Part shown: piece after piece, positions 1 through 9,638 of the stretch
Layout: each line of letters begins with the position of its first letter
Numbering within the stretch: position 1 is the stretch's first letter
Source: Xenopus tropicalis
Lineage: Eukaryota; Chordata; Amphibia; Anura; Pipidae
NCBI RefSeq assembly: GCF_000004195.4
Contig: NC_030678.2
Span: forward strand, 61,101,378 to 61,165,377
Length of the DNA stretch: 64,000 nucleotides
Direction of reading: 5' to 3'
The notes under the pieces: generated by a model
What the model was told of the DNA's origin: nothing
Databases searched by the model: none
Seen by the model: only the letters and a program-made list of their open reading frames with translations
Position numbers and translations under genes: made by a program

Positions 1-855
1 AGAAAGTGGGTGAATATTTTTCCACATCAATTGCTGACCTAGCAATTGATGCGGGGAGCTGAGTGAACCCGGACGCTATGGCTGGTTAGAAGGTGACAGT
101 AGCTCCAGGATGCAACAATAGGGTAGCAGTGTTTGATTTGAAATAGAAGGCAGGAAGGACTGAGTGACTCCAAGTGCAACTATATATTGAATTTTGATGC
201 AAGTACCTTTTATAAGAGTGATTTTATGTGTAACTGACTGCAGCAAATTTGCAGGGGGTGCAACTTCAGCAGCAGATGTACATGACCCCTTTTATGCTTT
301 GACTTCATGCCTTGTTTTCTATATTTCTGGAAAAACAATTTCATGAAAGGAAACAGAGTCATTAAAAGTGCATGTAAACTATAAGTGAAATTGTTGTTTT
401 TGACACTTATTGTACAGAGTGCTGTTTTAATAGACAGAACCCACTGATAATTCACCTTATTCTGCTGCAGGGCTTTTGGTGCAGCTGCAAATCATTAGCA
501 ATAATTATTATGAATGGTGTTCCAAACTAGAGCCCCTTAATTAAACATAATAACTTCATGCCTTGTTTGGAAAGATGCCAGGCAGATAAGCCTTTTCTAA
601 TATTATGTTTCCAGAATATTACTTTTGTACAAGAATTGAAAGGGACTTATTAACACAAGTGCTTTTTCTAATTACATTTGTTCAAATCTGAATGCTATTT
701 ATTAACTACTTAAAGTAAAAGCCAGTGTGATTCAACATATTTGTTAGAACAACATTTTTGCCCTGTTTAATATGTGATCTTGCATATTGGGATGCTTATG
801 TAAACTTAAATATTCATATGATATACACATTACACTGAATAACTCCACCTTTACT
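1..855. other. Unique AT-rich sequence, no gene seen
   Basis: Both strands are broken by frequent stops and I see no splice-bounded open stretch. Apart from a small perfect hairpin near the left edge, nothing matches a repeat family found elsewhere in the window. The part from about 510 to 780 is dense in mixed-composition words with TAAT cores and could be non-coding regulatory sequence, but that is a guess from texture only. Confidence 0.5.
25..51. repeat. Perfect 11-bp inverted repeat (hairpin)
   Basis: CATCAATTGCT at 25-35 is followed by a 5-base loop and its exact reverse complement at 41-51. The stem is seen directly. Its role, if any, is unknown; it could be the inner part of a MITE whose outer end lies left of the window. 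Confidence 0.7.
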
Positions 856-1156
856 CAGGGTCAGACCGGAAAAAACCCAGGGGGCCCTGGTTGGCAAGAC
901 ATGACCCTTCCTGGTGCTCCCCCGGCCGACCGGCCCTCCCCTGATGCGTAAAACTTATGCACGCTCAGGGGAGGAAGTCGGGTTGGGGACTCTGTGGGGG
1001 AAGAGGGGTTAGGGAGGCTCAGTGGGGCTCCTGCGGGGGGGGGGGGGTAAGGGAGGCTCAGTGGGGGCCCCTGCAGGGGGCGGTTAGGGGGTGTGGGGGA
1101 TGTGGCCAGGCGGGGCAGTGGCCCCGGTGGGCCCTGCGCCCCCCAGTCCGACCCTG
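856..1156. mobile_element. GC-rich hAT-type MITE with perfect 8-bp target duplication
   Basis: The left end CAGGGTCAGACCGG pairs with the right end CCAGTCCGACCCTG as imperfect terminal inverted repeats. The 8 bases CCTTTACT lie immediately outside both ends (848-855 and 1157-1164), an exact 8-bp target site duplication as made by hAT transposases. The interior is G-rich with a 12-base G run near 1036 and short repeats of GGGAGGCTCAGTGGGG. No transposase is encoded; an open frame at 957-1181 is low-complexity Gly/Trp-rich and not a gene. A relative sits at 57.8 kb. Confidence 0.85.
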
Positions 1157-1164
1157 CCTTTACT

Positions 1165-2064
1165 TCATGATATTTTTATAAGAAAGAGAGGTAACAAAAT
1201 TCCCCAAATTCCCTTTAAGGATTGGAGCAGGACGTTGAACTAGATATTATATCACATCAATTGATTATGACATATATGTTTTATTTTATGACTTAATGAC
1301 TGTTTTGCTTGAAGAAAAAAAAGACTGCCCACTAAATTATATAGTGAGGGGCATCGGGTCACTCTGTTGTATTTATTAAAGTCAAACAATCCCTCTAGAT
1401 TATCCTTACATGAATTTAACTAGCTTAAAAAAATCTATCCAAATACCAAGTATCCAAGTTCATACCTACAAAGCTACATAAATTATATACTGTACCAAGA
1501 ATCTGTGTCCACTGACATTGCTATAGCACTGTTCCACACTATTCATCTTTTTTTTTTCTTTAGAGAAATCTTTGCCTATAGTTGACAAACACTTCAAGGA
1601 GTGTCATGCATTTGTTGGAAGGCAGTAGTGATATGTTGATGGTTGATGAATGATTCTTTCAGTGCAACCCACTTGTAATGATCTGCTTCCTAAACCCCAA
1701 GCTTCTGGCTTTCTGCCACTTATTAGCAAATCATGGCATAATACAGACAATGCTTCAGCTAAAATTCAAAAGCCAGAACTGAGAATTTTGGGTTTCTGAA
1801 TGGCGCCTGCTATACACCCAAGCAAAATAGTGCAAGGCACCATCAGAAAATAACATTTTCAATAGTAGTCTGTCCCCATTTGTGCCAAGATTTCTTGTTG
1901 TTCTTAAAATTGTGTTTCTTTTTAAATGTCTTGTTCATCTGTCCCACACCCCATTTCTTCAAAATCACATGTCACTTTATTCATTATCTTCATATTCTAT
2001 TATTATATACATTTTTAAATGCTTATCTGCCTCACAGTGAGTAGCCATATTTTACTTTTGTAAG
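1165..2064. other. Unique AT-rich sequence, no gene seen
   Basis: I found no long open frame, RNA gene or recognised repeat. It contains ordinary A/T runs such as near 1312 and 1551. Confidence 0.5.
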
Positions 2065-2066
2065 TA

Positions 2067-2394
2067 CAGGTATAGGACCCATTATCCAGAATGCTCGGGA
2101 CCAAGGGTATTCCGGATAAGGGGTCTTTCCGTAATTTGGATCTCCATACCTTAAGTCTACTAAAAAATTAATAAAACATTAATTAAACCCAATAGGATTG
2201 TTTTGCATGCAATAAGGATTATTTATATCTTAGTTGGGATCAATTACAAGGTACTGTTTTATTTCTACATAAAAAAAGGAAATCAGTTTTAAAATTCTGA
2301 ATTATTTGCTTATAATGGAGTCTATGGGAGATGGGCTTTCCGTAATTTGGAGCTTTCTGGATAACGGGTTTCCGGATAAGGGGTCCGATACCTG
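2067..2394. mobile_element. CAGGTATRGGA-family MITE, full length, TA-flanked
   Basis: The ends are inverted (CAGGTATAGGACCC at the left, its near complement ending ATACCTG at the right) and TA lies outside each end. The interior has the family landmarks: CCTTAAGTCTACTAAAAAAT, TTGGGATCAA..ACAAGGTACTGTTTTA and a right half ending in ATGGAGTCTATGGGAGATGG. Copies with the same order occur at 36.2, 47.6, 54.3 and 60.1 kb. It has no coding capacity. TA flanks fit Tc1/mariner-like mobilisation, but the superfamily is inferred. Confidence 0.88.
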
Positions 2395-2396
2395 TA

Positions 2397-2884
2397 CTGA
2401 CTATGAGGTATGCAGACAATGAAGGGGGACTCATTTACCAATACCCCATATGAAAGACACAAAATTATGCACTTTAGAGCTCACACTTATCTGGGGCACT
2501 ACTGTGCTCTGCACCTCATGGCAGGTAAGCTGTTATATGTGTGGGTGCAAGGCAGGCCTGTATTCACTGCCTGCCACAGGGCAGATGGTAAGGACAGTAC
2601 TTTGCATTTGCGATTGCTCCTGCATTTTCACGTCTAAATAATATGCAGGTTAGGGGATGAATGAAATGCTAATGTCCCCCAGCCCGCCTCTTATGAATAC
2701 AGCATCAGTAAAAATACACAGCCAAAGAACAGGTCCTGCTCCCACACATGCTCACTGCAGGGCAGGGTTCAAAGTGTGATAAACATGCTGCCTATACTAT
2801 TTTTTCACTCTAAAAATTAAAGTAATGTTGAAAAATGTTTATACAGTATTTGCTAGTTTCTGTATTCGGAGGTATAAGTTTCCC
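2397..2884. other. Unique sequence, no gene seen
   Basis: Short overlapping open frames in two frames near 2410-2640 have no recognisable domain. I see no splice or repeat signal. Confidence 0.45.
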
Positions 2885-3134
2885 CAGGGGCAGGCCAAGC
2901 CGACCGGGCACCCTAGGCAACCTGGTCGGCCACCACGCCCCTGCACCTTTCCCCCCTCACGTGTGTATGCACGCGCAGTTCCGTCAAATAGGAAATGGGG
3001 GGGGGAGTCATTGCCGCAGGGGCAAGAGAAGGGAGCGCAGGCTAGGTGTAGGCAGGAGAGGTTCTTGCCTGGTGCCCCCCAATCAGTGCGCTCTAGGCAG
3101 GTGCCTCTTCTGCCTACCCCTATTTCCAGCCCTG
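2885..3134. mobile_element. GC-rich hAT-type MITE
   Basis: The block is sharply GC-rich. Its ends are CAGGGGCAGGCC and the complement of CAGGGCTGGAA. The flanks AGTTTCCC (2877-2884) and AGTTTTCC (3135-3142) match at 7 of 8 bases, fitting an aged 8-bp duplication. The interior repeats the word GACCGGGCACCCTAGGCAAC in inverted form near its left end. Open frames of 101-157 codons across it on both strands come from the GC content, not from a gene. Confidence 0.7.
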
Positions 3135-3359
3135 AGTTTTCCAAGTTTCCATGTTTGCAGCATCACTTTGAATACCATATGTTGCTGCATAAGGACCAAC
3201 AAAGTTTTAAAGCTTTTATAATACTGTCTTATCCACATGTAGAAAACATGCATACAAAACAGCCTTATTTAGTAAAACTGCATAGGAATCTTTTATAGCT
3301 TTTTTTTATAGCTCTTTTACAGTGTAAACAATCCTAACCCTTTACCAAAACTGAGAGCT

Positions 3360-3545
3360 ACTATGTCTTTTATCAGCTTAGAAGCGATTCTCTTTTGAGT
3401 ACTGGGGACCAAAATTGCACTGTATATTGTAGATGGGGCTATATCAGTGCTTTGTAAATGGGAAGAAGTAGCCTCTTCCCCTTTGAATCTTAACCTATTT
3501 TTATACAGAGCAGTATCTTGACTTTTCCTATAGCTAAGTTTTATC
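3360..3545 (-). mobile_element. Diverged CR1 LINE fragment
   Basis: Read on the minus strand, this matches the arrangement of the better CR1 copy at 23.8-24.8 kb. Shared words include GAGTACTGGGGACCAAAAT and AGATGGGGCTATATCAGTGC, which correspond to the reverse transcriptase C-terminal part (the LVRPHLEY..QFWSP region). It is too decayed to translate and is truncated at both ends. Confidence 0.65.
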
Positions 3546-3562
3546 CAAGCAGGGAGGTCCCC

Positions 3563-3742
3563 AACCTTTTTTTTTTTAAAATGTAAATGTGTTGGGGAGC
3601 CTCACAAGAATGTGGGTTGTTAAAAAGCACTATTGATGGCTATTTGGTAGGCCCTGTGGACTTCAGGCCTGCAGGAAGCTCTGTTTGAAAGTAAACTTGC
3701 ATCTTTATGTGTCCAAGTCATGAATGTAAAAATGAGCACTTG
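3563..3742. mobile_element. Fragment of the TCCCCAACC hAT-type repeat
   Basis: It begins with GGTCCCCAACCTTTTTTT and continues with AAATGTAAATGTGTTGGGGAGC, as in the copies at 23.1 and 40.8 kb. The word TTTGGTAGGCCCTGTGGACT is typical of the interior. The right end is missing because a T2-type element follows directly. Confidence 0.6.
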
Positions 3743-3744
3743 CT

Positions 3745-4085
3745 TTAAAGGAGAACTAAAGCTTAACTAAAGACGTTGGCTAGAAATGTTGTAAATTATA
3801 TTTTATGCTTCTGTACCAGCCCAAGGAAACCACAGCCCTTCAGCAGGGAAGATCGGTGCCCCCAAAGATGCCCGCAGTAGCTCCCCATCTTCCTTTCTGC
3901 TGATTCACTGCAAATGCTCTGTGCTGCTGTCAGTTACTGAGTTTAGGGACAATATACTGTATATATAGGATATAAATGTCACAATATGAGGTTGATTAGT
4001 AATTAACATAGATGATTACTGCATGGCAGCTCAGAAACCAGTGCTATTAGCATCAGACTTTAATCATCAGCCCGTTAGGTTCAGT
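3745..4085. mobile_element. T2/Kolobok-type element, left part
   Basis: It starts with TTAAAGGAGAACTAAAGC, fitting the TTAAAGGRR end described for Xenopus T2 elements. The interior resembles a Xenopus repeat that I recognise (CTTCTGTACCAGCCCAAGG, ATCTTCCTTTCTGCTGATTC). No matching right end ending in CCTTTAA is seen, so it looks truncated around 4080. Confidence 0.7.
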
Positions 4086-5754
4086 ATATTTGACAGACAG
4101 ACAATCTCCCGGCTCTTAAATTCAGCTTGCATTGTTGCTTGCATGAGTTTGCCCAGTGTAAACTATTTGGGGAAAGAGAAAGTCTGCATCCAGTCTGAAA
4201 AATATTTAATCTGATTAGTTGGTTATAATTAAAACATTGTTACTTATAATAATTATTAATACAGTTTATGCTAATTTATTATTAAACTATTCATTAGTGT
4301 TGTAAATTGCCATAGTTATATTTGGCTCTAAAATAATATTCAAAATTTATAGCAAAAATGGGGTTGACTTACACATACAGATAGTGTTGCCAGATACAAG
4401 GTTTCTTATAATAATTGACTTATATTTTGAGTGTATTGCGTTATCATGAATATTGGTTATTTCTCTGATTGGATAGGTTTAAAAATAGTGTACATACCCC
4501 TTTATTCATATGACAATATCTGTACGGGTTTTATGTGTCTTTATTGTGATCTTTCCAGATGATGGCATAATAAACTAAAATTCAACCCAATGTGTGCATG
4601 GCCCAAGTGCATGTTCTGTGAACAACTATATTTTATCTTTGTCTTCATGTTAATGATTCATGTTCTACATACTGAACAAGCAAATCGACAACAGTTCATT
4701 TGACAATATCTGTAAATGTGTGGCCAGCTTTAGGCATTCTGCAGATGGGTGTTGCACTAAGTTTGGGGCAAAAAAATTCCTATGGCCAAAGAGTTGTAAA
4801 CAATTTTAATGAACTTTAGTACATTGCATATGAACACCTAATCCAGGCAAATCATCAAAAGGTTAATTCTATTGTGTGGAAGAAACAACAGTGATATTTT
4901 TCCAGACACTTTAGATTCTAGCAATCGTTTACTCTGTACTTACTTACAGCATCATTTAAAAAACAGTTTCAGTCATTCCTTGCTGAAGCTTATATTCCCC
5001 TGAAGCTTTAACCTGACTTAATAGTGCACAACATTCTATGTTACTGCTAAGCTGCAATAAAATGAAAGCACTCGGCCATGTAACATCATCTTCATCATAT
5101 GAATTGACCTGTGTATGTGGAAGCAGAGGTGACCCATAGAAGACGATCATATCAATCACCTGCCTACATTATCCTGACTTGCAAAATGTGCAAAACTCAC
5201 CCTCTTATTCCCCAGACTTAAGCAGAGGATATTTTTATGTTATAGAAGGCCCCAAGCTTTTGTTAAGATTAATAGCAGAGTTTAGAGAATAACATTAATC
5301 ATTTTTGGCATTAAAGACATCTCTACCTCATCCACATGTAAAAAAACATCATTCTTAATTGAATACAGCTCAAACCCTCCGCATCACCTAACAAATAGGA
5401 TTCTTTTTGGAGTGCAGAAACTAAGCTTGGGACTATACAACTCACTCAAATACCAAACTAACCTCCAAGTGCATATCATTCAACTGAAATACTGTGTCTT
5501 GTTCATAGACTATAAAATAGTATTCAAGGAGTGAATTGAAAACATATTTTAGAACCTCTAAAAATTGTCAGGGTTTCAATGAGATGCTAGAGCAAAGTCT
5601 AATTCAGTGAGCTGCAAAGGTCTTGATTCAAAACACTGGTTGTCAACAGCAGTGTTTCAGGAGAGCTCATCTGCCTTATAATTCACATATATGTGTTTAG
5701 ACTTCCTATTACTGCACTGCAGTGCCCCATTGCTTGACAGAGCAGTGGCATAAA
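4086..5754. other. Unique AT-rich sequence, no gene seen
   Basis: No coding stretch or recognised repeat is visible over 1.7 kb. All open frames are under 70 codons and unsupported by splice context. Confidence 0.5.
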
Positions 5755-5861
5755 GTAACATGCCCATCACTGAGTGCAAAATAAATATTTGCTTTGCCTG
5801 CACTTGCCTATCCACAATTCTCCCACCTCTCCTGCAATCATACATATTGGCAGGCGTGGGC
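5755..5861 (+). repeat. Left arm of a ~107-bp long-spaced inverted repeat
   Basis: The segment from AACATGCCCATCAC to GGCAGGCGTGGGC recurs in reverse complement at 6844-6951, with an estimated identity above 80 percent by eye. Shared blocks include AAAATAAATATTTGCTTTGC and CTCCTGCAATCATACA. It may be one dispersed repeat landing twice in opposite orientation, or the ends of one ~1.2-kb element. Confidence 0.8.
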
Positions 5862-6843
5862 ACAGTCAAGAAGAAATGAGTAGGGCATTGGGTACTAACT
5901 GGGCCCCCCTCTCTCTCAGGTGCCTCTACAGTTGTTGTGTCTGCTATATTTTAGTTATAGTGGATACACAAACGTATACATTGTCAAAGTCAAAGGAGAT
6001 GGAAATGCAAACCACCCAAAGATTACAGACTTAATCACTCAGCCACCCTTTATTTTATCTTTAGTGATATTAGATGCTTTATTCACAAATCATTGCTAAA
6101 GCCAGTTTTTATGCATATCGTCTTTGTAACTACATTGTTTCTAATAGCCAACAGCTGCATGTTTAACTGGCAGTACCACTTTAAGACCCTTAAGATATGT
6201 TTTTACAGACAGTGATACTGTAAGATTAGTTGTTAGAAATTCCACTACCATGATGGAGCAAAGGCTGAAGGGGAAGCAATCTTTTGACATGGTTTCGAGA
6301 GGAGATTTTCATGAAATTTAGATGAGTTTGTCTTGGGTTTGACATTATTCTCAGCAGCAGGCCTTTCTGTTGGCATTTTTACATTGGAATAGTAAACAGT
6401 GACTAGAAAGCACATCTAATATTCCTACCATATGCTTAGGGAAACATATTGCATGCATATGCCTAATGGTATCTTCGATGTACAGTAAAGTTATCTTATG
6501 AATAAAAATGTAAGAGGGAGAGCCTAATTCAAGATGCGCTTACTCTCATGAGTTCTGCAGAAAATAACATTTCAAATAAGCCTTGATGTTTGAACTTCCA
6601 GGACATGCAAAGACAGCATTATATTAGCACATTACTTTTTATGAATAAAATGTATTATGGCAAATAAGCAAAAATGTTCTTTGGGTAAAACAGAGGCCAA
6701 AGTTCTTCTAGGGACACAGTTATCACTCTACATATTCCACTGAAAGCCCACTATTTATTGGAGACTGTGGATGAGATTTCTCATTATACCAGTCATAAAT
6801 ACACCATGTAGATTAAAAAGGTTCCTGTGTGAAACAAAGCATA
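5862..6843. other. Spacer between the inverted repeat arms, no gene seen
   Basis: About 980 bp without a recognised gene or repeat. An 86-codon frame running into it from 5774 starts inside the left arm and is not convincing. Confidence 0.5.
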
Positions 6844-6951
6844 GCCAACACCTGCCAATTTGTATGATTGCAGGAGGGGTGGGAGAATTGTTGAGAACTG
6901 AGTGCAGGCAAAGCAAATATTTATTTTGCTCTTGGTGATGGGCATGTTATT
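6844..6951 (-). repeat. Right arm of the ~107-bp inverted repeat
   Basis: Reverse-complement partner of the arm at 5755-5861, running from GCCAACACCTGCCAATTTG to GATGGGCATGTTAT. The match stops cleanly at both edges, which fits a discrete repeat unit. Confidence 0.8.
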
Positions 6952-7428
6952 TTTTACATGTTTGTAGGATGTTTGTAAATGTAAAAGCTACATGTATTGT
7001 TTTTAGGCTGGAGGTTGCAGTTTAAGCCCATAGAATTGCCAGATATATTTTTTTCCTGAAAAAATGCAGTTTTACTTTGCTACATTGGCTAACTTTTCTT
7101 TTCTCAGCAACAAGGTTATGTTACTCATTAGCCTATGATTAAAGGTTTCTACCTGAAACGCGTCAGGCTTTCTGCATCATAGCAGCCACCCATGGTTTTA
7201 ACTAACTAATAAAGGATTGTTTTTATTCGAGGAGTGCAGCCTTTCTTCCCTTTTGGGCCAGAGCCCAAAGAAGCCAGACATAAAGGTTCATTTACATAGA
7301 CTCTGGATAAATGTGCTAGAGCACAAAGGGCCACAAAAGTGATATGAGGTCCAAAGAGCAGTATTGCTGGTGCAAGGCAACCATGGCCTTAATGCTTGCC
7401 ATAGGACAGGAGGTACTGTAGGTCACTG
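6952..7428. other. Unique sequence with a GAAACGCGTC repeat motif
   Basis: No gene is seen. At 7155-7164 the word GAAACGCGTC followed by AGGC, then ACTAATAAAGGATTG near 7205, resembles the head-and-tail motif of a repeat common in amphibians. A similar word, GAAACGCGTTAGGCG, occurs near 26357. The family assignment is uncertain. Confidence 0.45.
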
Positions 7429-7570
7429 CAGTACTCACTGAAATTCAGGCTATTGCCTCTCTAGCTGAATGCGACTTTCCTTTCCCCTCCGGTTCCTCCT
7501 GTTTCACCCCTAGCATTACACGGGTCACATAGCTGGCTACAGTACTCACTGATATTCAGGTTAGGGAAGG
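7429..7570 (+). repeat. 111-bp tandem-type repeat, site 1
   Basis: The word ATTCAGG recurs 111 bp apart (7443 and 7554). The unit contains TTGCCTCTCTAGCTGAATGC, TCCGGTTCCTCCTGTTTCAC and CCCTAGCATTACACGGGTCA. One full unit and the start of a second are present. A second site with the same unit and the same 111-bp spacing lies at 8697-8868, in the same orientation. Confidence 0.8.
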
Positions 7571-7843
7571 GAAATGGATCAAAACAACAGGAAGGGAAAT
7601 GGATCAAAAGACTGTCCACTATGATACCTAATGGTATGAATGATTATTGGAGCCTCCAACCATATTTGTAAATAATGCTGACCTTTGTATTATTATTAAT
7701 ATTTATTTGCAGGTACAGAAGTGTGAATTAGCTGTGCCCCTTGATTTTGCAACTTCTAGAGGAGGTAATAGTAGCTATTTTTTGAGTACTAATGTATTGC
7801 CCAATGAGAGAAATTTTTTTTAAAGGAAATAATTATAATTGTT

Positions 7844-7907
7844 GGTTGCTATGGTAATGTTGACCTTAGCAACCAGGTTGTTATGGTAGTGTGGACCCTA
7901 GCAACCA
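7844..7907. repeat. 32-bp direct repeat with palindromic core
   Basis: GGTTGCTATGGTAATGTTGA..TAGCAACCA at 7844 is followed directly by a second, about 85 percent similar 32-bp copy at 7876. Each unit has GTTGC at its start and GCAAC at its end, so each can fold back on itself. Confidence 0.7.
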
Positions 7908-8429
7908 GGTGGTTGTTGCAACTCCAAGCTGGAGAGCTGTTGAGCAATTATTTAAATGATTAAAAAATTACAAATAATAAGGAATAAAGACCAGTTGCGA
8001 ATTGTCTCAATCAAATGCTAGTGAAGACTAATGTAAAAGTTGAGCACTAATATATTGCTCGATGAAAAAAAATTTTAAGGAAATTACTATAATGGTAAAA
8101 TGTATATAGAAGTTTGCAAGCCTCTGAGAACGGTAGGAGCCACTATAAAATAAAATAACTTAGTGTTTGCTGTAACCCCTGAAGTGCATAGGTAGGCAGT
8201 TCCTGATGATGGTTTTAAAAAAATTTTAATTGTCATTTTGTACTTTTTTGATGTTTTTGGTTTAGGTACACATGAATTATGGACTCTGGATGTATATTGA
8301 TGCATTTGTTGAACACTGTATAAGGGTTATGAAGGTTGTACACCATGGACATTAATGTGTTAATAGCGCTGTGATTTGTGTCTAAAAGCTTATTATATTG
8401 CACACAAAGGTTACTAAAGAGTTAAGTAT

Positions 8430-8580
8430 GCTTTGAATTGATTGGCTACCAAAGGAAGGGGGTGGGTATGACTGTTTTAATCTCACTTACTGCTTTGTTA
8501 TGTACACTTGATAAAGGGCACAAAACATGTCGTGTATGGCATAAAAATAAAAGCACTTTTTTTGCAGAAATTTTGCATTT
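8430..8580 (+). repeat. Possible SINE-like tail fragment
   Basis: The run CTTGATAAAGGGCACAAAAC, ATGTCGTGTATGGC, CATAAAAATAAAAGCAC looks like the conserved tail of interspersed repeats carrying an (A)CG-rich motif followed by AATAAA. A 74-codon open frame covers it but shows no protein features. The identity is not secure. Confidence 0.3.
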
Positions 8581-8696
8581 TGTCTCGTGCTCCCCCCATA
8601 TATATTTTTCGATTGGACATTGGCTGAGAGTGCGGCTCTATTGCTGGGGGTTTGATGCATGAAGTCTGGAAGGCTGAGTGCAGAGGATTTATCTAT

Positions 8697-8868
8697 TCTG
8701 ATATTCAGGTTATTACCCCTCTACCTGAAGGCTTCTTATCTTTCTCCTCCGGTTCCTCCTGTTTCACCCCTAGCATTACATGGGTCACATAGGTGGCTGC
8801 AGTATTCACTGATATTCAGGCTATTGCCCCTCTAGCTGAATGCTACTTTCATTTCTCCTCCAGAAACA
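8697..8868 (+). repeat. 111-bp tandem-type repeat, site 2
   Basis: Same unit as at 7429-7570: ATTCAGG at 8703 and 8814 gives the same 111-bp period, with TCCGGTTCCTCCTGTTTCAC and CCCTAGCATTACATGGGTCA between. The two sites are separated by about 1.1 kb of unrelated sequence. Confidence 0.8.
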
Positions 8869-9268
8869 CAGAAATGTATGAAATGAAGTGTCCATATATC
8901 GTTAAATATTGTCCTTCTCAGGTGACTGTTCATAGTTTTTAATAACCCCTTAACTATACTATATACAGCCATCCATGAAAAAAGTGTAAAAAGATTACAC
9001 TGTGACATTTCACATTCTCTATAGGAAGCCATAGCAATTGTTTACTAATTTATTTGAAGGAAAAACTTAATCATGTATTATATTGCTTAAAAAATGCAGA
9101 ACTTTAGTTCTGAAAATTTTAAGTTACTGTCTCTTTTTTTCTATGAGTCAGTGTATTTACTGGTACTCATGTGAGTGCCTGGTTCTTCTCAGTGCCCGAG
9201 GCCATTTAATCTATGAGAGTCAAGTGGATAAGAAAGCCTGGCTGAGGCAGAACAAACATATCACTATA
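8869..9268. other. Unique AT-rich sequence, no gene seen
   Basis: No gene, RNA or recognised repeat is visible between the 111-bp repeat and the next MITE. Confidence 0.5.
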
Positions 9269-9638
9269 GGGGAGATTTATCAATCCACTAATGCTCCGAA
9301 TGCATTTTTTTCGTAATGATGACTTTATCGTCGCCGTCGCAACTTTTTCGTATCTTGCACGTATTATCCATGACTTTTTCGTGCCTCTTGCGAAAAAATC
9401 ATATTGTTGCGCTGAGTACGAAAGTTTCGGATTCATTTAAGCTTCGGTATCATGACTTTCCTTGGGCCAGGTTGGAGCTGCAGAGTGCCATTTATTCCTA
9501 AGGGAGGCTTTCAAAATCATGCAAAGTCGGAAAGGTTTTCCCGCCGTTTACGATCGTTCAATGCGAAAAAGTTGCGACGGCGATGAAATAGTCGCGCAAA
9601 ATACAGTAGAGTCGTGACGGTGCCGAAAAAGTCGCCCC
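9269..9638. mobile_element. GGGGAGATTTAT-family palindromic MITE
   Basis: It starts GGGGAGATTTATCAATCCAC and has an interior of CGT/TCG-rich words (CGTCGCCGTCGCAAC) that pair with GCGACGGCGATG on the right. The middle contains CTTTCCTTGGGCCAGGTTGG and GAGCTGCAGAGTGCCATT, also found in the relatives at 23.3 and 25.8 kb. The right terminus is degenerate. It has no coding capacity. Confidence 0.75.

Noticed and set aside
2825..3298. 157-, 128- and 101-codon frames on both strands
   Set aside because: They lie over a GC-rich hAT-type MITE and cross its boundaries; open frames on both strands reflect composition.
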